A stretch of DNA of 64,000 nucleotides, from the NCBI GenBank assembly GCA_965247125.1, contig CBDFGO010000003.1:372001-436000 (forward strand), read 5' to 3'. The stretch is from CALBJU01 sp965247125. Its GTDB lineage: Bacteria; Bacteroidota; Rhodothermia; Rhodothermales; UBA10348. The notes below the pieces were generated by a model. It was not told the DNA's origin, searched no databases, and worked only from the letters and a program-made list of their open reading frames with translations. Position numbers and translations under genes: made by a program. Below, in pieces: positions 7,795 to 16,471 of this stretch (position 1 is its first letter; each line of letters begins with the position of its first letter).

Positions 7795-8247
7795 CTATTT
7801 GAGTATCGCTACCGTTCCGAGCGCAAAGGCTCCAACCCCGGCAATGAGTCGATGTCGCCTGAGTCGTTGATTGTTCTCTTGCAGTACGCCTCGAAGTTTC
7901 GATTCTGCCGATAGCTGCTCATCTTTCGTCGTTACCAGGTGCTCCCAATCGCTAATGAGCGTTCGGAGTACGGTGATTTCGACCTGAGCTTGAGAATACG
8001 CTGCATCCGACGCCGCCTTGGATTCTACCTGGGCGTTGCGAAGCGATTCGTATTTAGGAAGCAGATCAGTAGCCAGGAACATGTAATCGAGCGCCGCTGC
8101 GCGTTCCATCCACACTCCTGGACTGCCGTCGATGGCCATTACGACCACGGTATCTTCAGTTGTTGAGGTCTCGGGTAAGTCTACCGCCTGGGCCGTAGAG
8201 CATACTGCGAAGACGAGCAGCAAGCAGAGAGTCGCTAATATTTTCAT
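7795..8247 (-). CDS. Secreted coiled-coil protein with C-terminal anchor (spanin-like)
   Basis: 150 residues from the ATG at 8247, preceded by AGAGGA. A signal peptide (KILATLCLLLVFAVCSTAQA) is followed by a predicted coiled coil at about 65-125 and a C-terminal hydrophobic segment at about 130-148. A periplasm-spanning protein fixed near the membrane resembles spanins. It overlaps the preceding inner-membrane spanin-like gene by 92 nt, an arrangement reminiscent of Rz/Rz1, but there is no clean lipobox. The function is therefore tentative. Confidence 0.5.
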   Translation of the reverse strand: MKILATLCLLLVFAVCSTAQAVDLPETSTTEDTVVVMAIDGSPGVWMERAAALDYMFLATDLLPKYESLRNAQVESKAASDAAYSQAQVEITVLRTLISDWEHLVTTKDEQLSAESKLRGVLQENNQRLRRHRLIAGVGAFALGTVAILK

Positions 8248-8551
8248 GCGTGGGTCCTCTTTCAATGGTTTGTGATAAATCCAGTTGTAGCGCTGAAACG
8301 ATCACCGCGAGTGAGTCGCCGCGACGTTCCGCACGAAACCGATGATGCGCCACCACCCTCAGCGTATCGGTTCGCACTTTCAGTATTGAGGTCAAAGAAT
8401 CGGCTGTCGCCTCCTTTTGCTCAATTTTCAGTTCGTAGGCCGCCTCAAGCTGCCTGGCCACGCGGGCCGTAGCTAGTTCGTTCGCCGCGTAGCCCCCGAT
8501 GGCCATCGAGAGCGTGATGATGATTGCGTAGAGTGTCAGCTGAGACTTCAT
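8156..8551 (-). CDS. Rz-like inner-membrane spanin candidate
   Basis: 131 residues. An N-terminal membrane segment (about residues 5-24) is followed by a charged, probably coiled-coil periplasmic part (about 30-115) and a polar C-terminus. This is the layout of an i-spanin, which links inner and outer membranes during lysis. Sequence-level homology to Rz is not evident, as usual for spanins. It overlaps the next gene, which encodes another exported coiled-coil protein. Confidence 0.5.
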   Translation of the reverse strand: MKSQLTLYAIIITLSMAIGGYAANELATARVARQLEAAYELKIEQKEATADSLTSILKVRTDTLRVVAHHRFRAERRGDSLAVIVSALQLDLSQTIERGPTHENISDSLLAARLRSMLYGPGGRLTRDLNN

Positions 8552-8581
8552 TTGTCTTTGGGGGCCGTCAGGCCCATTGAT

Positions 8582-9403
8582 TTAGATCCGGCTGCCGATG
8601 AAGACCACTTTGAGTCCTTTTCCGGCGATGGTGGAGCCGATCTGATCGATGTCGATCGTGATTTCGGCATCGTCGGAAAAAACTTCATCCGAAATGACGG
8701 CAGGCGTCGCGGCCGTCGTGCTCGTTTTTTCCGTAGAATCGATGGTGAGCTTGGTGCTCAGGATCGTAGCGCCACCTTCGTTGATATCCACGGTCACCGT
8801 CGCATCCGTTGGGGCGGTGTTCGCCGAGGCCCGCACGCCCGAAAGGCGGAATGCGTAGGGCATCCGGAAGGTGTGTTTTGTCGTTCCCGTGCTCAGATTC
8901 GTGGTTTCGTCGCCTACCTTGATCACGATCGCTTCGGCGATGACGCCTTCCGTGCGAACATCAACACAATCCCACTTCGTATCGGCTGCGTTGTAGATGA
9001 ACGTCAGGTAGATTGTGTTCGAAATGGTGGTTGATTCCGGAAGCGAGGCGCCGAAAGCGCGGTAGATCGCGTTCCACGTCAGAGCGCGGGCCGTCGCATC
9101 GTCGGTAACGCGGACTATGAGCTGCTGGCCATCCGTTGGCGATCCCGAGGGCGCTGCAAAAGCTGCTGCTGCTGCCTGGGCCGTAATGACAAATACATCG
9201 GTCGTATCGGCATTCGGCGTCGGCGTGGCCGCAGACGCCGCTGAGACGATACGAGGAACGTCGTGATCCTGCAGAATCTGATTTCCCTTGCGGTAATATC
9301 GGATGCCGGTTAAGAGGTCGGTGTAGCGTTCGTGCAGACCGAGTTTCGTCGGTACGCCGTTTGCACGGGTGCTTTTGATACGGGCGCGTTCAGTGTAAGG
9401 CAT
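8582..9403 (-). CDS. Fibre/receptor-binding protein with tailed-phage-type domains
   Basis: 273 residues. The segments QQLIVRVTDDATARALTWN and IYNAADTKWDCV (middle), and DINEGGATILSTKLTID with AEITIDIDQIGST (C-terminal third), match a beta-rich module that I know from fibre or minor structural proteins of many tailed phages. The protein should form an exposed beta-structured trimer or knob. It sits close to the 740-residue fibre gene. In a tailless virion it would be a vertex spike or host-recognition protein. The domain resemblance is from memory, not a search. Confidence 0.6.
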   Translation of the reverse strand: MPYTERARIKSTRANGVPTKLGLHERYTDLLTGIRYYRKGNQILQDHDVPRIVSAASAATPTPNADTTDVFVITAQAAAAAFAAPSGSPTDGQQLIVRVTDDATARALTWNAIYRAFGASLPESTTISNTIYLTFIYNAADTKWDCVDVRTEGVIAEAIVIKVGDETTNLSTGTTKHTFRMPYAFRLSGVRASANTAPTDATVTVDINEGGATILSTKLTIDSTEKTSTTAATPAVISDEVFSDDAEITIDIDQIGSTIAGKGLKVVFIGSRI

Positions 9404-9612
9404 GATAATTCAGGGTTTAATTCGTGATTCTGGGCATATTTCATCTTTTGAAAAACAGGGCGATAAACAGAGTCGGGGCGTATGACTCCTCCTTTCCCAT
9501 CTTCGTCGGACTTGGAATCGACGATAATTTCTCGGCACGCCGCCGCAAAAACGCACAGCATTATTGTGATTAGCAGTATCCAAGCTGTTCTATCGAGTAG
9601 TCGCTGATTCAC
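9310..9612 (-). CDS. Small lipoprotein-like ORF (possible outer-membrane spanin)
   Basis: 100 residues with a GTG start. A hydrophobic N-terminus (about residues 9-25) ends in a lipobox-like FAAAC, followed by an acidic stretch, which is the layout of an o-spanin lipoprotein. Its 3' 94 nt overlap the start of the fibre gene in another frame, and the end of the protein looks like shadow sequence. The coding case is moderate. If real, it could partner the i-spanin-like gene about 760 bp downstream. Confidence 0.35.
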   Translation of the reverse strand: MNQRLLDRTAWILLITIMLCVFAAACREIIVDSKSDEDGKGGVIRPDSVYRPVFQKMKYAQNHELNPELSCLTLNAPVSKAPVQTAYRRNSVCTNATPTS

Positions 9613-9757
9613 TTTATAAATTCTTTGCGGTGCAGGATGCTATTTCAGCGTTTTATGGAAGTGGTTGGGTAAAGTGGTGCTAGGTACCGGGTTGCTCAGG
9701 TAATTTCTTGAGCCGCGGCAGTCAGCACGTATTGCATTTTTTGTCTCAACATCCGTT

Positions 9758-10300
9758 TTAATTGGTAGGCCAGGCTGCGTGGTTTTCAACATCAAAATTG
9801 CCAGCATCCAAATCGGAGAGAGCAAGAACCTCAGACTCAATCGCATCAGAAGCGTCTCTAATGGCTTTTATTGCGATCCTTAGATCGCGTGCCTGTTTTG
9901 CCGAAGCCCTTTGAGAAGCGGTCAACGCGTCGCCGTTGATTCGTATTTCGAGTAACGATACCCAAAGAGCGTTGGCGTTTTCGCGAGTGTGCGCAGGGGC
10001 GATAGACTCAATGCGCTGTCCAGCTTCTAGCTTGATCTCGCGAACCTTTCTGATTGCGTGGTCGAAGTGAGAGACGTGTGCAGCAAGAACAGACATAACC
10101 GTATTTCTGTCGCTTTCCTCTGCACCCACCACGGTTAATGCGCGTGGGAATTTCTTTACCTTCCCACCTTCTAAAATGGCTCGGCCATTTGACCCTACTC
10201 GCCTTTTTGATGAGCCAACCCTGACGACCGGTACGCCAGCGGCAATAAGCTCATGCTTAAATGAGCGAGATATTTCTTTTTCTGTTTCTACGTAAATCAT
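9758..10300 (-). CDS. Hypothetical protein downstream of fibre gene
   Basis: 180 residues, soluble, with no signal or membrane segment. The N-terminal third is basic (SSKRRVGSNG) and the rest mainly helical, with an Ala/Asp/Ile-rich tail. It starts one base after the 740-residue fibre gene stops. This position is typical of fibre chaperones or assembly factors in phages, but nothing in the sequence proves that role. Confidence 0.55.
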   Translation of the reverse strand: MIYVETEKEISRSFKHELIAAGVPVVRVGSSKRRVGSNGRAILEGGKVKKFPRALTVVGAEESDRNTVMSVLAAHVSHFDHAIRKVREIKLEAGQRIESIAPAHTRENANALWVSLLEIRINGDALTASQRASAKQARDLRIAIKAIRDASDAIESEVLALSDLDAGNFDVENHAAWPTN

Positions 10301-10301
10301 A

Positions 10302-12524
10302 TTAAGACCACTCTACACTCGCCATAAAAATGTCTGCTGCACCGCTGGATCCTGATGGGTAATGAACCTCTATCCACATGGTATCGCCTGCCGCCCATGC
10401 CGTTGCCAAGTCTGTTATTTCATATTCATACAGATCGCCGAAGCCAGAAGATGAAACCCCACCATCTACCGTAGATCCGGCAACATCCTCGTCTGACTCA
10501 ACAGTGCCATACATTGCCTCGTCATGTGCCAAAAGGGCAATTCCGAAATCCAAAGCAGGGGTAGTTCCCTGCTTCCATCCAAAAACAGAAACCTTGTCTA
10601 ATGATGTCATGGTTGGTGGCAGAATGACCCCAGTTACCGCCGCCTCTGCGCCGGCGTTTAATTCGACTTTCGAGTAAATCTGAACGGTTCCAGCATCTAA
10701 GTATCCTCCTCGGACCTGTGTAGCAGTACCATCTGCAAAAAACAAGGCGGTGATTGTGCCGCCGCCGCCAGCAGAATCTTGTGTAGAGGGAAAAAAGAAC
10801 ATCCTATCCGCGTGAGTGGCTATTCCCATCACCCGCGCTACACTTGGAGCGGTCTGTGTAAGGGCCCCAGCCGTTGCCGATAGATAAATGGGATTTCCGA
10901 CCGTCCAGGTCCAGCTATCATCTCGCAGAATCGTGTTCGGCATTGCAAACAGACCGGCAGCGTCAGCAGCAATCGTGGCAATCGCGATTACAACGCCCCT
11001 CTCCGCTGGCGCAGCGCCGTCTGCGTCCGCTTTCCACGCCTTCCCGTCAGACTTGATATAACAGGGCTGTCCAAAGACAAGGGCCTCTCCTGCGGTCAGA
11101 GATATGGTATTCCCACTGGCCTTGTGATCAGCGGAAGGCGCAGCGATGTGGCCAATGTTAAACTCATTTAGATCAAGATCGGCGCCGAGCTGCGGACTTG
11201 TATCCGCGACAACGTTTGCGATAGCGCTGGCGGCAATACCGTCCAGCTTCGAGTGGTCAGCGTCCGTGAAGACGTTTGAGTCGCTGGCCGCTTCAACGGC
11301 GGTACGAATCTCAGCGTCCGTCTGATCGGTCGTCGCACTGGCCTCGATCGCTGCCAGTTTCGAGATATCGCCCGCGGTGGTGAACTTTTTCGTGGTACCC
11401 GAATCATCCAGGTCGTCCGGATCGATGACGACGGCGCCGGTCTTTGAGTTGACCGAATCGACGGGCGCTGAGGTGGAGTCAGAAAAGAGTTCGAACGTGA
11501 CCGCTGTCGTGCCTACGACGATGGCGCCCGTAGTCGTGATGATGAATCCTTTCTTGCCGTTGGCCGTGCCGCTGATTACGCGAAGGTAGAATCCGCTCGT
11601 CACTTCGGTATCTTCATCTGCATCCGTGGCTCGCGACCAGGCGCCGGCAGCTGTGATGTACACACCATTCTCTGAGCCGGTCGACTGATCTTTTACCAGG
11701 ATGCGGCTCGTCGATGTGAGGATGCCGTCAATCGTCTGCTCTCCCGAGAGCGTAACATTTGCCGTCGTGGCCAGGTCAGCGGCTGCTTTTGGATCCAGGC
11801 CAGCCGAGAGGGCGTCAGCGTATTGTTTCGTTGCCGCGTGCAGAGCGGCCGTTGGATCGGCGTCGAGCGTAATCTTGCCCGTCATCGTGCCGCCACTCTT
11901 CATGAGCGCGTTGGCCGCTGCGACGTTCGTCGCGTCCGTCACATCGGCGGCGGCCTCGATGGCGTCGAGCTTCGAATGGTCAGCGTCCGTGAACACGTTT
12001 GAGTCGGACGCTGCTTCGACTGCCGTACGAATCTCAGCGTCCGTCTGGTCGGCTGTAGCGGAGGTTTCGATGCCATCCAGCTTCGTCTTGAGCGCATCGG
12101 TGAGCACATTCGAGTCTGAGGCCGCGCCCACAGCTGTACGAATCTCGGCGTCCGTCTGATCGGCCGTCGCGGAGGCCTCGATAGCATCTAGCTTCGAATG
12201 GTCGGCATCGGTGAACACATTCGAATCGCTCGCCGCTTCGACCGCCGTGCGAATCTCGGCGTCCGTCTGATCGGCTGTGGCGCCATCTTCGGCACCATCG
12301 AGCTTGACGTGATCGGCGTCGGTGAACACGTTCGAATCCGCAGCCGCCTCAACGGCCGTGCGAACCTCGGTGTTCGACATTGTTGGGAGCTCGATGACCG
12401 AGCCGCCGTCTTGGATCAGCAGAGCCGGGTCTATGTGCCGTAAATAGACTTCATCTAGTCCCAGCACATCAGGCGTTTCGTCGCCGTGGGTGAGTCTGGC
12501 TTTATTGTGAACCTCGTGGCTCAT
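10302..12524 (-). CDS. Repeat-containing fibre/spike protein
   Basis: 740 residues. Residues about 50-200 hold four to five copies of a roughly 37-residue unit with the core TADQTDAEIRTAVEAASDSN and a FTDADHSKLDAIEA spacer; a further copy lies near 390-440. Such repeats are known from phage fibres. The segment between (about 205-370) contains TKQYADAL and SGSENGVYI-like motifs of phage structural proteins. The C-terminal 250 residues are beta-rich, with an ALVFGQPCYIKSDGKAWKA region also typical of fibre proteins. It is probably the long receptor-binding fibre or vertex spike. It lacks a membrane segment and is the largest gene of the module. Confidence 0.7.
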   Translation of the reverse strand: MSHEVHNKARLTHGDETPDVLGLDEVYLRHIDPALLIQDGGSVIELPTMSNTEVRTAVEAAADSNVFTDADHVKLDGAEDGATADQTDAEIRTAVEAASDSNVFTDADHSKLDAIEASATADQTDAEIRTAVGAASDSNVLTDALKTKLDGIETSATADQTDAEIRTAVEAASDSNVFTDADHSKLDAIEAAADVTDATNVAAANALMKSGGTMTGKITLDADPTAALHAATKQYADALSAGLDPKAAADLATTANVTLSGEQTIDGILTSTSRILVKDQSTGSENGVYITAAGAWSRATDADEDTEVTSGFYLRVISGTANGKKGFIITTTGAIVVGTTAVTFELFSDSTSAPVDSVNSKTGAVVIDPDDLDDSGTTKKFTTAGDISKLAAIEASATTDQTDAEIRTAVEAASDSNVFTDADHSKLDGIAASAIANVVADTSPQLGADLDLNEFNIGHIAAPSADHKASGNTISLTAGEALVFGQPCYIKSDGKAWKADADGAAPAERGVVIAIATIAADAAGLFAMPNTILRDDSWTWTVGNPIYLSATAGALTQTAPSVARVMGIATHADRMFFFPSTQDSAGGGGTITALFFADGTATQVRGGYLDAGTVQIYSKVELNAGAEAAVTGVILPPTMTSLDKVSVFGWKQGTTPALDFGIALLAHDEAMYGTVESDEDVAGSTVDGGVSSSGFGDLYEYEITDLATAWAAGDTMWIEVHYPSGSSGAADIFMASVEWS
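11924..12374. repeat. Imperfect tandem coding repeats inside the fibre gene
   Basis: About four to five units of roughly 110 bp encode the 37-residue fibre repeat, and another partial unit lies near 11200-11360. Copies differ mostly at synonymous sites, so the array is old or kept variable. Repeats of this kind allow length change of a fibre by recombination. Confidence 0.75.
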
Positions 12525-12530
12525 GCGTGA

Positions 12531-13274
12531 TCACGACCTCACCGCTCGAAAGATGACGTGGAGCAATACCGCAAACATGACCTTGCCAGGCGTTTTGGAG
12601 GGTCTGGATAGACCGTTTCCGTTTGGCTCTAAATCCGCCTGGGCCTGGGTCGCGGGCACAGTTTCAGGCTGGGAAGAGGGGGCGGGCTCTGTAGCGGATC
12701 CGGTTTGTGCGGGTGTGCCGGTGATGTTCTGCTGGTCCGGAGCTTCGTTATTGCCCGAATTACCTTGTGCTTCTTGTGACTGAGACGGAATCATGGGAAC
12801 CGGGGCTTCGTTTTTTACTTGCCCAGGTGCAGACTCCGCTGCAGACATGACGACTTGGTTTTTTGACGGGCTGGTTGTGAATCCAGCTTGACCTCGACTC
12901 GTGCCGGAAGGCGCACCCGCGCCACCGGCATCTCGCAAGCGTAGTTCGAGTTCTTCGTCCGTTTCAGCAAAACGCTTCGGGCGAAATAGAAATAAGGATC
13001 CACTTCTGGAGCTGCTCTGAATGGCAGTCTCCACGTTGATGCGGCCGCCCTGTTCGCTTTTTCCAGACGTGTTCACAGCTTCTCGAAATAGGCCAGCGGG
13101 GTCGCTCGCAAACGCCTCAGCGAATCCCGGAATGGATGCGAACTGGCCTCGTCTGGCCATTACGTTCATGGCCGCCACAACGCGCCCTGGATTGGCCCCC
13201 AGGCGAGCTCCCGCCTCAATTTCCGCTGCTCGAATGAGTCTTTGCAGCAATGCTGCTCTCTCACGGCTGGTCAT
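12531..13274 (-). CDS. Tail-anchored virion-type protein with disordered linker
   Basis: 247 residues. The first 120 form a helical, Arg/Ala-rich domain. About residues 125-220 are Ser/Pro/Gln/Asn-rich and probably disordered. The end is a hydrophobic segment followed by RAVRS. It fits between the CHAP enzyme and fibre genes with a 6-nt gap on one side and one base on the other. No family recognised. A membrane anchor, flexible linker and N-terminal domain could tie an external protein to the internal membrane. Confidence 0.55.
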   Translation of the reverse strand: MTSRERAALLQRLIRAAEIEAGARLGANPGRVVAAMNVMARRGQFASIPGFAEAFASDPAGLFREAVNTSGKSEQGGRINVETAIQSSSRSGSLFLFRPKRFAETDEELELRLRDAGGAGAPSGTSRGQAGFTTSPSKNQVVMSAAESAPGQVKNEAPVPMIPSQSQEAQGNSGNNEAPDQQNITGTPAQTGSATEPAPSSQPETVPATQAQADLEPNGNGLSRPSKTPGKVMFAVLLHVIFRAVRS

Positions 13275-13275
13275 A

Positions 13276-13884
13276 TTAATCCAGGTAAATGGGTGAAGTG
13301 AGACGGCGGCTTAGAAACAGTTGGGCGGGTTGCGGCAGCGCTATGAAATCCCGATAAATGGGTGTAGTGAAGGCGACGATCCGGAAATAATCAGCCGGAT
13401 CGATGCAACGATTTTTGATCCAGACGCCTTCCTGGCCATCGTGGTAGATGTTTCTTGAATTGCCCTCGATCACGTATCCGCACGTTCCCGTCCAACTGAG
13501 TACAATGCCGATATGGCCAAATCTTGTGTTTCCGCGTAGCCAGATTGCTAGGTCTCCCGGCTGCGGCTCATAGAGCCCCATAAGGACACTGGACGCCTTG
13601 TGGCTCTGTCGCGTTATGAAATCGCTGGCCAGCGCAGAGCGGATACTGGGCCACTCCAACAGGCTACTGTTCGCATTCAGGCAGTGCGTCACGAATGCAG
13701 CGCACCATGGATTGCCAACCGGCAACCCAACGCCAGCGAGAAACATTTCCACTTCCGCGCCTTGGTTCGTTCCCACTTCGCGCACTCCGACATAGGCCAT
13801 GGCCGTGTCGGCGTGTGCCTGGGCGAGCGCATCAGCGGACAGAGCGTGAAGAAGAACGAGTGATATGACCAGCGAGCGGATCAC
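13276..13884 (-). CDS. CHAP-like peptidoglycan hydrolase with signal peptide
   Basis: 202 residues with a GTG start that overlaps the holin-like stop by one base. A signal peptide (about 1-22, ending ADALAQ) is followed by a CHAP/NlpC-like cysteine hydrolase domain: Cys61 in NPWCAAFVTHC and His124 in RFGHIGIV, with the PGDLAIW strand between. This is the usual endolysin layout for cutting peptide cross-links. It lies next to a holin-like gene, so it is the best endolysin candidate, exported by Sec rather than through holin pores. Confidence 0.7.
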   Translation of the reverse strand: MIRSLVISLVLLHALSADALAQAHADTAMAYVGVREVGTNQGAEVEMFLAGVGLPVGNPWCAAFVTHCLNANSSLLEWPSIRSALASDFITRQSHKASSVLMGLYEPQPGDLAIWLRGNTRFGHIGIVLSWTGTCGYVIEGNSRNIYHDGQEGVWIKNRCIDPADYFRIVAFTTPIYRDFIALPQPAQLFLSRRLTSPIYLD

Positions 13885-14168
13885 TAAAACGCTGACGACA
13901 TTACTCGGCCCATCATCAGAAGCAAGCCCAGGTAGTACAGGCCAACAGCCGTATTTTGCTTTCTAAGCTCAATGATGAGATTCATCTCCTTCAACACAAT
14001 CGCGTCGTAGGCATAGATGTACGTGAGGATGGCCGTCACCTTGGTCAGACCAACAACGAAATCGCTGTATTCCTTGGCCACTGCCAGAACCCACGGCAGG
14101 ACGATGACTGCGGCGGTGATCGCAGCAAGGAGAAAGAGGATGTTCCGGATGTGAAATGCTTTTCCCAT
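13884..14168 (-). CDS. Small three-helix membrane protein (holin-like)
   Basis: 94 residues from the ATG at 14168; a longer upstream frame to 14360 is possible but is unlike protein. Hydrophobic segments lie at about 10-30, 36-58 and 72-90. Size, multiple membrane helices and position directly before the CHAP enzyme suggest a holin. There is no sequence signature that proves it. Confidence 0.55.
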   Translation of the reverse strand: MGKAFHIRNILFLLAAITAAVIVLPWVLAVAKEYSDFVVGLTKVTAILTYIYAYDAIVLKEMNLIIELRKQNTAVGLYYLGLLLMMGRVMSSAF

Positions 14169-14298
14169 GGTCGTATTCGATTGTTTGGATTCTCTCGAGA
14201 GATGTAATCTTTTCGCATCGGCGGCCAGAAGGCGATGCGTCCTTTCGGCGCCGCAGAGCCGCTTTTGCGAGCTGCCGGCATGTAATGGTTTCGTTACC

Positions 14299-14523
14299 TC
14301 ACTTATCGCCGCAGCCGCAGTCTCGATTGGCTCCCGAGAGCGAGCGATAGCCCTCGCCAACTGCTTTTCGGGAGGTCGGCACCACGTCCTGGCGAATGAC
14401 CATCGTAACCACGCCTGCCTGAGCGGCTCTGCGCTTCTTGATGTCCTGAAAGTGATCCTGCCGCTGAGCTTCGGATCGCGCCCTAGCGGCGGCGTGCGCT
14501 GTGGCGAAGTCTATCTGATTCAT
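14299..14523 (-). CDS. Small basic hypothetical protein
   Basis: 74 residues, starting in an ATGA overlap with the preceding gene. The first half is Ala/Arg/Gln-rich and probably helical. It ends with a DCGCGD cluster that might bind metal. The family is not recognised. Its tight coupling to the 572-residue gene suggests a shared assembly role. Confidence 0.45.
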   Translation of the reverse strand: MNQIDFATAHAAARARSEAQRQDHFQDIKKRRAAQAGVVTMVIRQDVVPTSRKAVGEGYRSLSGANRDCGCGDK

Positions 14524-16238
14524 AGGAAAAATCGTTTAATGATGACGGTCAGGGCGATGCTTGAGGCGAGCTTCAAGAAGTCCTTGCCACTGCCTGCCGG
14601 CATCACCGGCTCACTAACCGAGATTGGCGGACGATCTTCTGCGGCAGGAGGCGCATCGTTATCGGTGTTCGGGGGATCGTCTATAAATTCCGGCCGGGGA
14701 TCGACTATCAATACCGGGGTTACATCCACGGGCTTTTCTGCCTCCAAAGCCGTCGGGGACACGGGCTGCTCGGTCAGATCCGGAGTTTTAATCACTGGCG
14801 GCTTCAACACTAGGATGGGAGGCTGCGGCCTTGTGCCTAACTCATCGGGTAGTATGTCTTTGGGCGGCACAGCCACCAGCGGATCACCGATTGGCATCGT
14901 AATGACGGGCGTGGGCATGACATCATCCTTTTCAAACAATACCGTGGGGCCCGTTATGCTCGGATAAAACTGAATGATCGATGGCGTGGGCGCAGGCGGC
15001 ACGAGTCGCTGCTCCTCGATACTGGCCAGGCGCAGGCTTTCGGCGCGCTCAATCTCTTCTGCGGCGATGCGCTCCCTCTCTGCTTGAATCGCCCGTGCTT
15101 GCTCTGCTGCGAGGACTTCTGCCAGGCGGCGCGCTTCCTCTGCCGCCTTTGCCGCTGCAAGCTGCGCTGCAGCGCGTTCCTGCTCGGCCAGTCGGGCGCG
15201 CTCCACATCGGCTGCCTGGATCCGAATGTTTTCGTTGATCGCTTTCATGACGGCGGCGGCAATGCTCGTATTCCGGATCTGAGCCGAAATCGTAGAGTCA
15301 GTCCAGTTGCGTTTTCGAGCTTCGTTCTCGAAGTAGCGGGCCATGTGCAGCGTGGCCGTTGGGAGCGCTGGATTCCCCAGGTCTCCCATAGCTGCACGCG
15401 TCCAATCGGTCGCAATGTCTCCAAGACTGCAACCGACCGATATTCTGCAAAAATCCTCTGCCGCCTGGTTGATCGTGCCAATGGTGTTTTTAGCCCATGC
15501 GATCGCGCTCGTCACGACGACCTTGTAATCGCTCTCGTAGGACGTCGCCGTCTTGAGTACCGAGCGAAACATCAGCGACTGAGCCAGTGCATTCATGGCA
15601 TCACGCTTCCAGGGGTCGGAATATGTGAGCGCTGCGGCCTGAATTACTTCAACAGCCTTTGCCCGCGCTGCCCGCGCGGCGGCTTCACGGTCCAGGCGTT
15701 CCAGAATGCCCCGGTAGAGTACACTTGCTTCGACGATCAGCGGAATGATGGCTTGGCGAGCAACCGCGTATGCCGGTGCCACCATGCCTAGACGGCGACC
15801 TTCGAAATCTAGCTGCATCGCCAGGAGCATTGCGCCTGAATACGGCGTTTTGACATCAAACGACGGCTTCCAGGTGTCCCATTCGTGAGTGTACAAGCTG
15901 CCGATCACGACGGATTTCCGGTGGGACAGGATGGTGGTGCCAGATACCGTTACCGGAAGGACTTTGTATACCTGTTGCGTTTGGAGCGCTGACGTTAGTC
16001 TTGGCAAAAGCGAGCGGAGCGCTTGGGCCGTCGTGTAGTTTGGGCTCGTTGGCGATGTGGCTATGCTGTAGGGCCTGTTCAAGGTCGCACTATTGATGGC
16101 CGCTTTCGTGCTGGCTAAAAGAGTGGCCATAGAGAGCCATTCTTCGAGGTATCGCACAGTTGCGTCAGAACTCTTTCCGGCCGCCGCCACTACATCTGAC
16201 GGGTTGCTGCGGCTTCTTACCAAATCTGTGAAAGTCAT
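14520..16238 (-). CDS. Large tail-anchored protein with coiled coil and Pro-rich stalk
   Basis: 572 residues. A helical N-terminal region (1-335) is followed by a long Ala/Glu/Arg coiled coil (about 340-410, EEARRLAEVLAAEQA-type), then a Pro/Val-rich extended region (about 420-545) and a final membrane segment ending IIKRFFL. No enzyme motif was seen. The shape suggests a structural protein that crosses the space between membrane and capsid, or a DNA-delivery device. It is joined to its neighbours by ATGA overlaps at both ends. Confidence 0.6.
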   Translation of the reverse strand: MTFTDLVRSRSNPSDVVAAAGKSSDATVRYLEEWLSMATLLASTKAAINSATLNRPYSIATSPTSPNYTTAQALRSLLPRLTSALQTQQVYKVLPVTVSGTTILSHRKSVVIGSLYTHEWDTWKPSFDVKTPYSGAMLLAMQLDFEGRRLGMVAPAYAVARQAIIPLIVEASVLYRGILERLDREAAARAARAKAVEVIQAAALTYSDPWKRDAMNALAQSLMFRSVLKTATSYESDYKVVVTSAIAWAKNTIGTINQAAEDFCRISVGCSLGDIATDWTRAAMGDLGNPALPTATLHMARYFENEARKRNWTDSTISAQIRNTSIAAAVMKAINENIRIQAADVERARLAEQERAAAQLAAAKAAEEARRLAEVLAAEQARAIQAERERIAAEEIERAESLRLASIEEQRLVPPAPTPSIIQFYPSITGPTVLFEKDDVMPTPVITMPIGDPLVAVPPKDILPDELGTRPQPPILVLKPPVIKTPDLTEQPVSPTALEAEKPVDVTPVLIVDPRPEFIDDPPNTDNDAPPAAEDRPPISVSEPVMPAGSGKDFLKLASSIALTVIIKRFFL

Positions 16239-16471
16239 GGCTGTCGTCCTTTGTAGTTGAGATAGATGGTTGCGCCAATGAGGATTCCTACCATGAGGAG
16301 AACCTTCCTATTTGCTGAACCCAGTCCGGCGATCGTCGCGCCAGCTGCGGGCGCGGTTTCGGCCGCAACCGCGTCGTCCTTGAGTAGAGGCGCCGGCTCG
16401 CTGCGCCCGGCCGTCTCGAGTCCTGATAATTGATAGGGGGAATCGTATCCCATAATGCTTGGATTGCTCAT
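16235..16471 (-). CDS. Small tail-anchored protein
   Basis: 78 residues from the ATG at 16471, which overlaps the transglycosylase stop (ATGA). An ATG five codons upstream is the alternative. After an Ala/Pro-rich stretch it ends with one membrane helix (about 55-72) and the tail YKGRQP. The stop also overlaps the next start (ATGA). Probably a minor virion membrane protein. Confidence 0.55.
   Translation of the reverse strand: MSNPSIMGYDSPYQLSGLETAGRSEPAPLLKDDAVAAETAPAAGATIAGLGSANRKVLLMVGILIGATIYLNYKGRQP

Noticed and set aside
11924..12374. Possible CRISPR array from spaced repeats
   Set aside because: The units are in-frame coding repeats of about 110 bp with imperfect identity and no unique spacers.
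10302..12524. Evidence for a tailed phage from fibre-like repeats
   Set aside because: No terminase, portal, capsid protease, tape measure or tail-tube gene is present in the operon; fibres alone are exchangeable.
14167..14967. Long plus-strand frame (266 codons)
   Set aside because: It lies antisense to three convincing minus-strand genes joined by overlaps and has low-complexity content; a shadow frame.
15084..15791. Plus-strand frame of 235 codons, Cys/Arg-rich
   Set aside because: Antisense to the 572-residue coiled-coil gene; the composition is typical of reverse-complement Ala-rich coding sequence.
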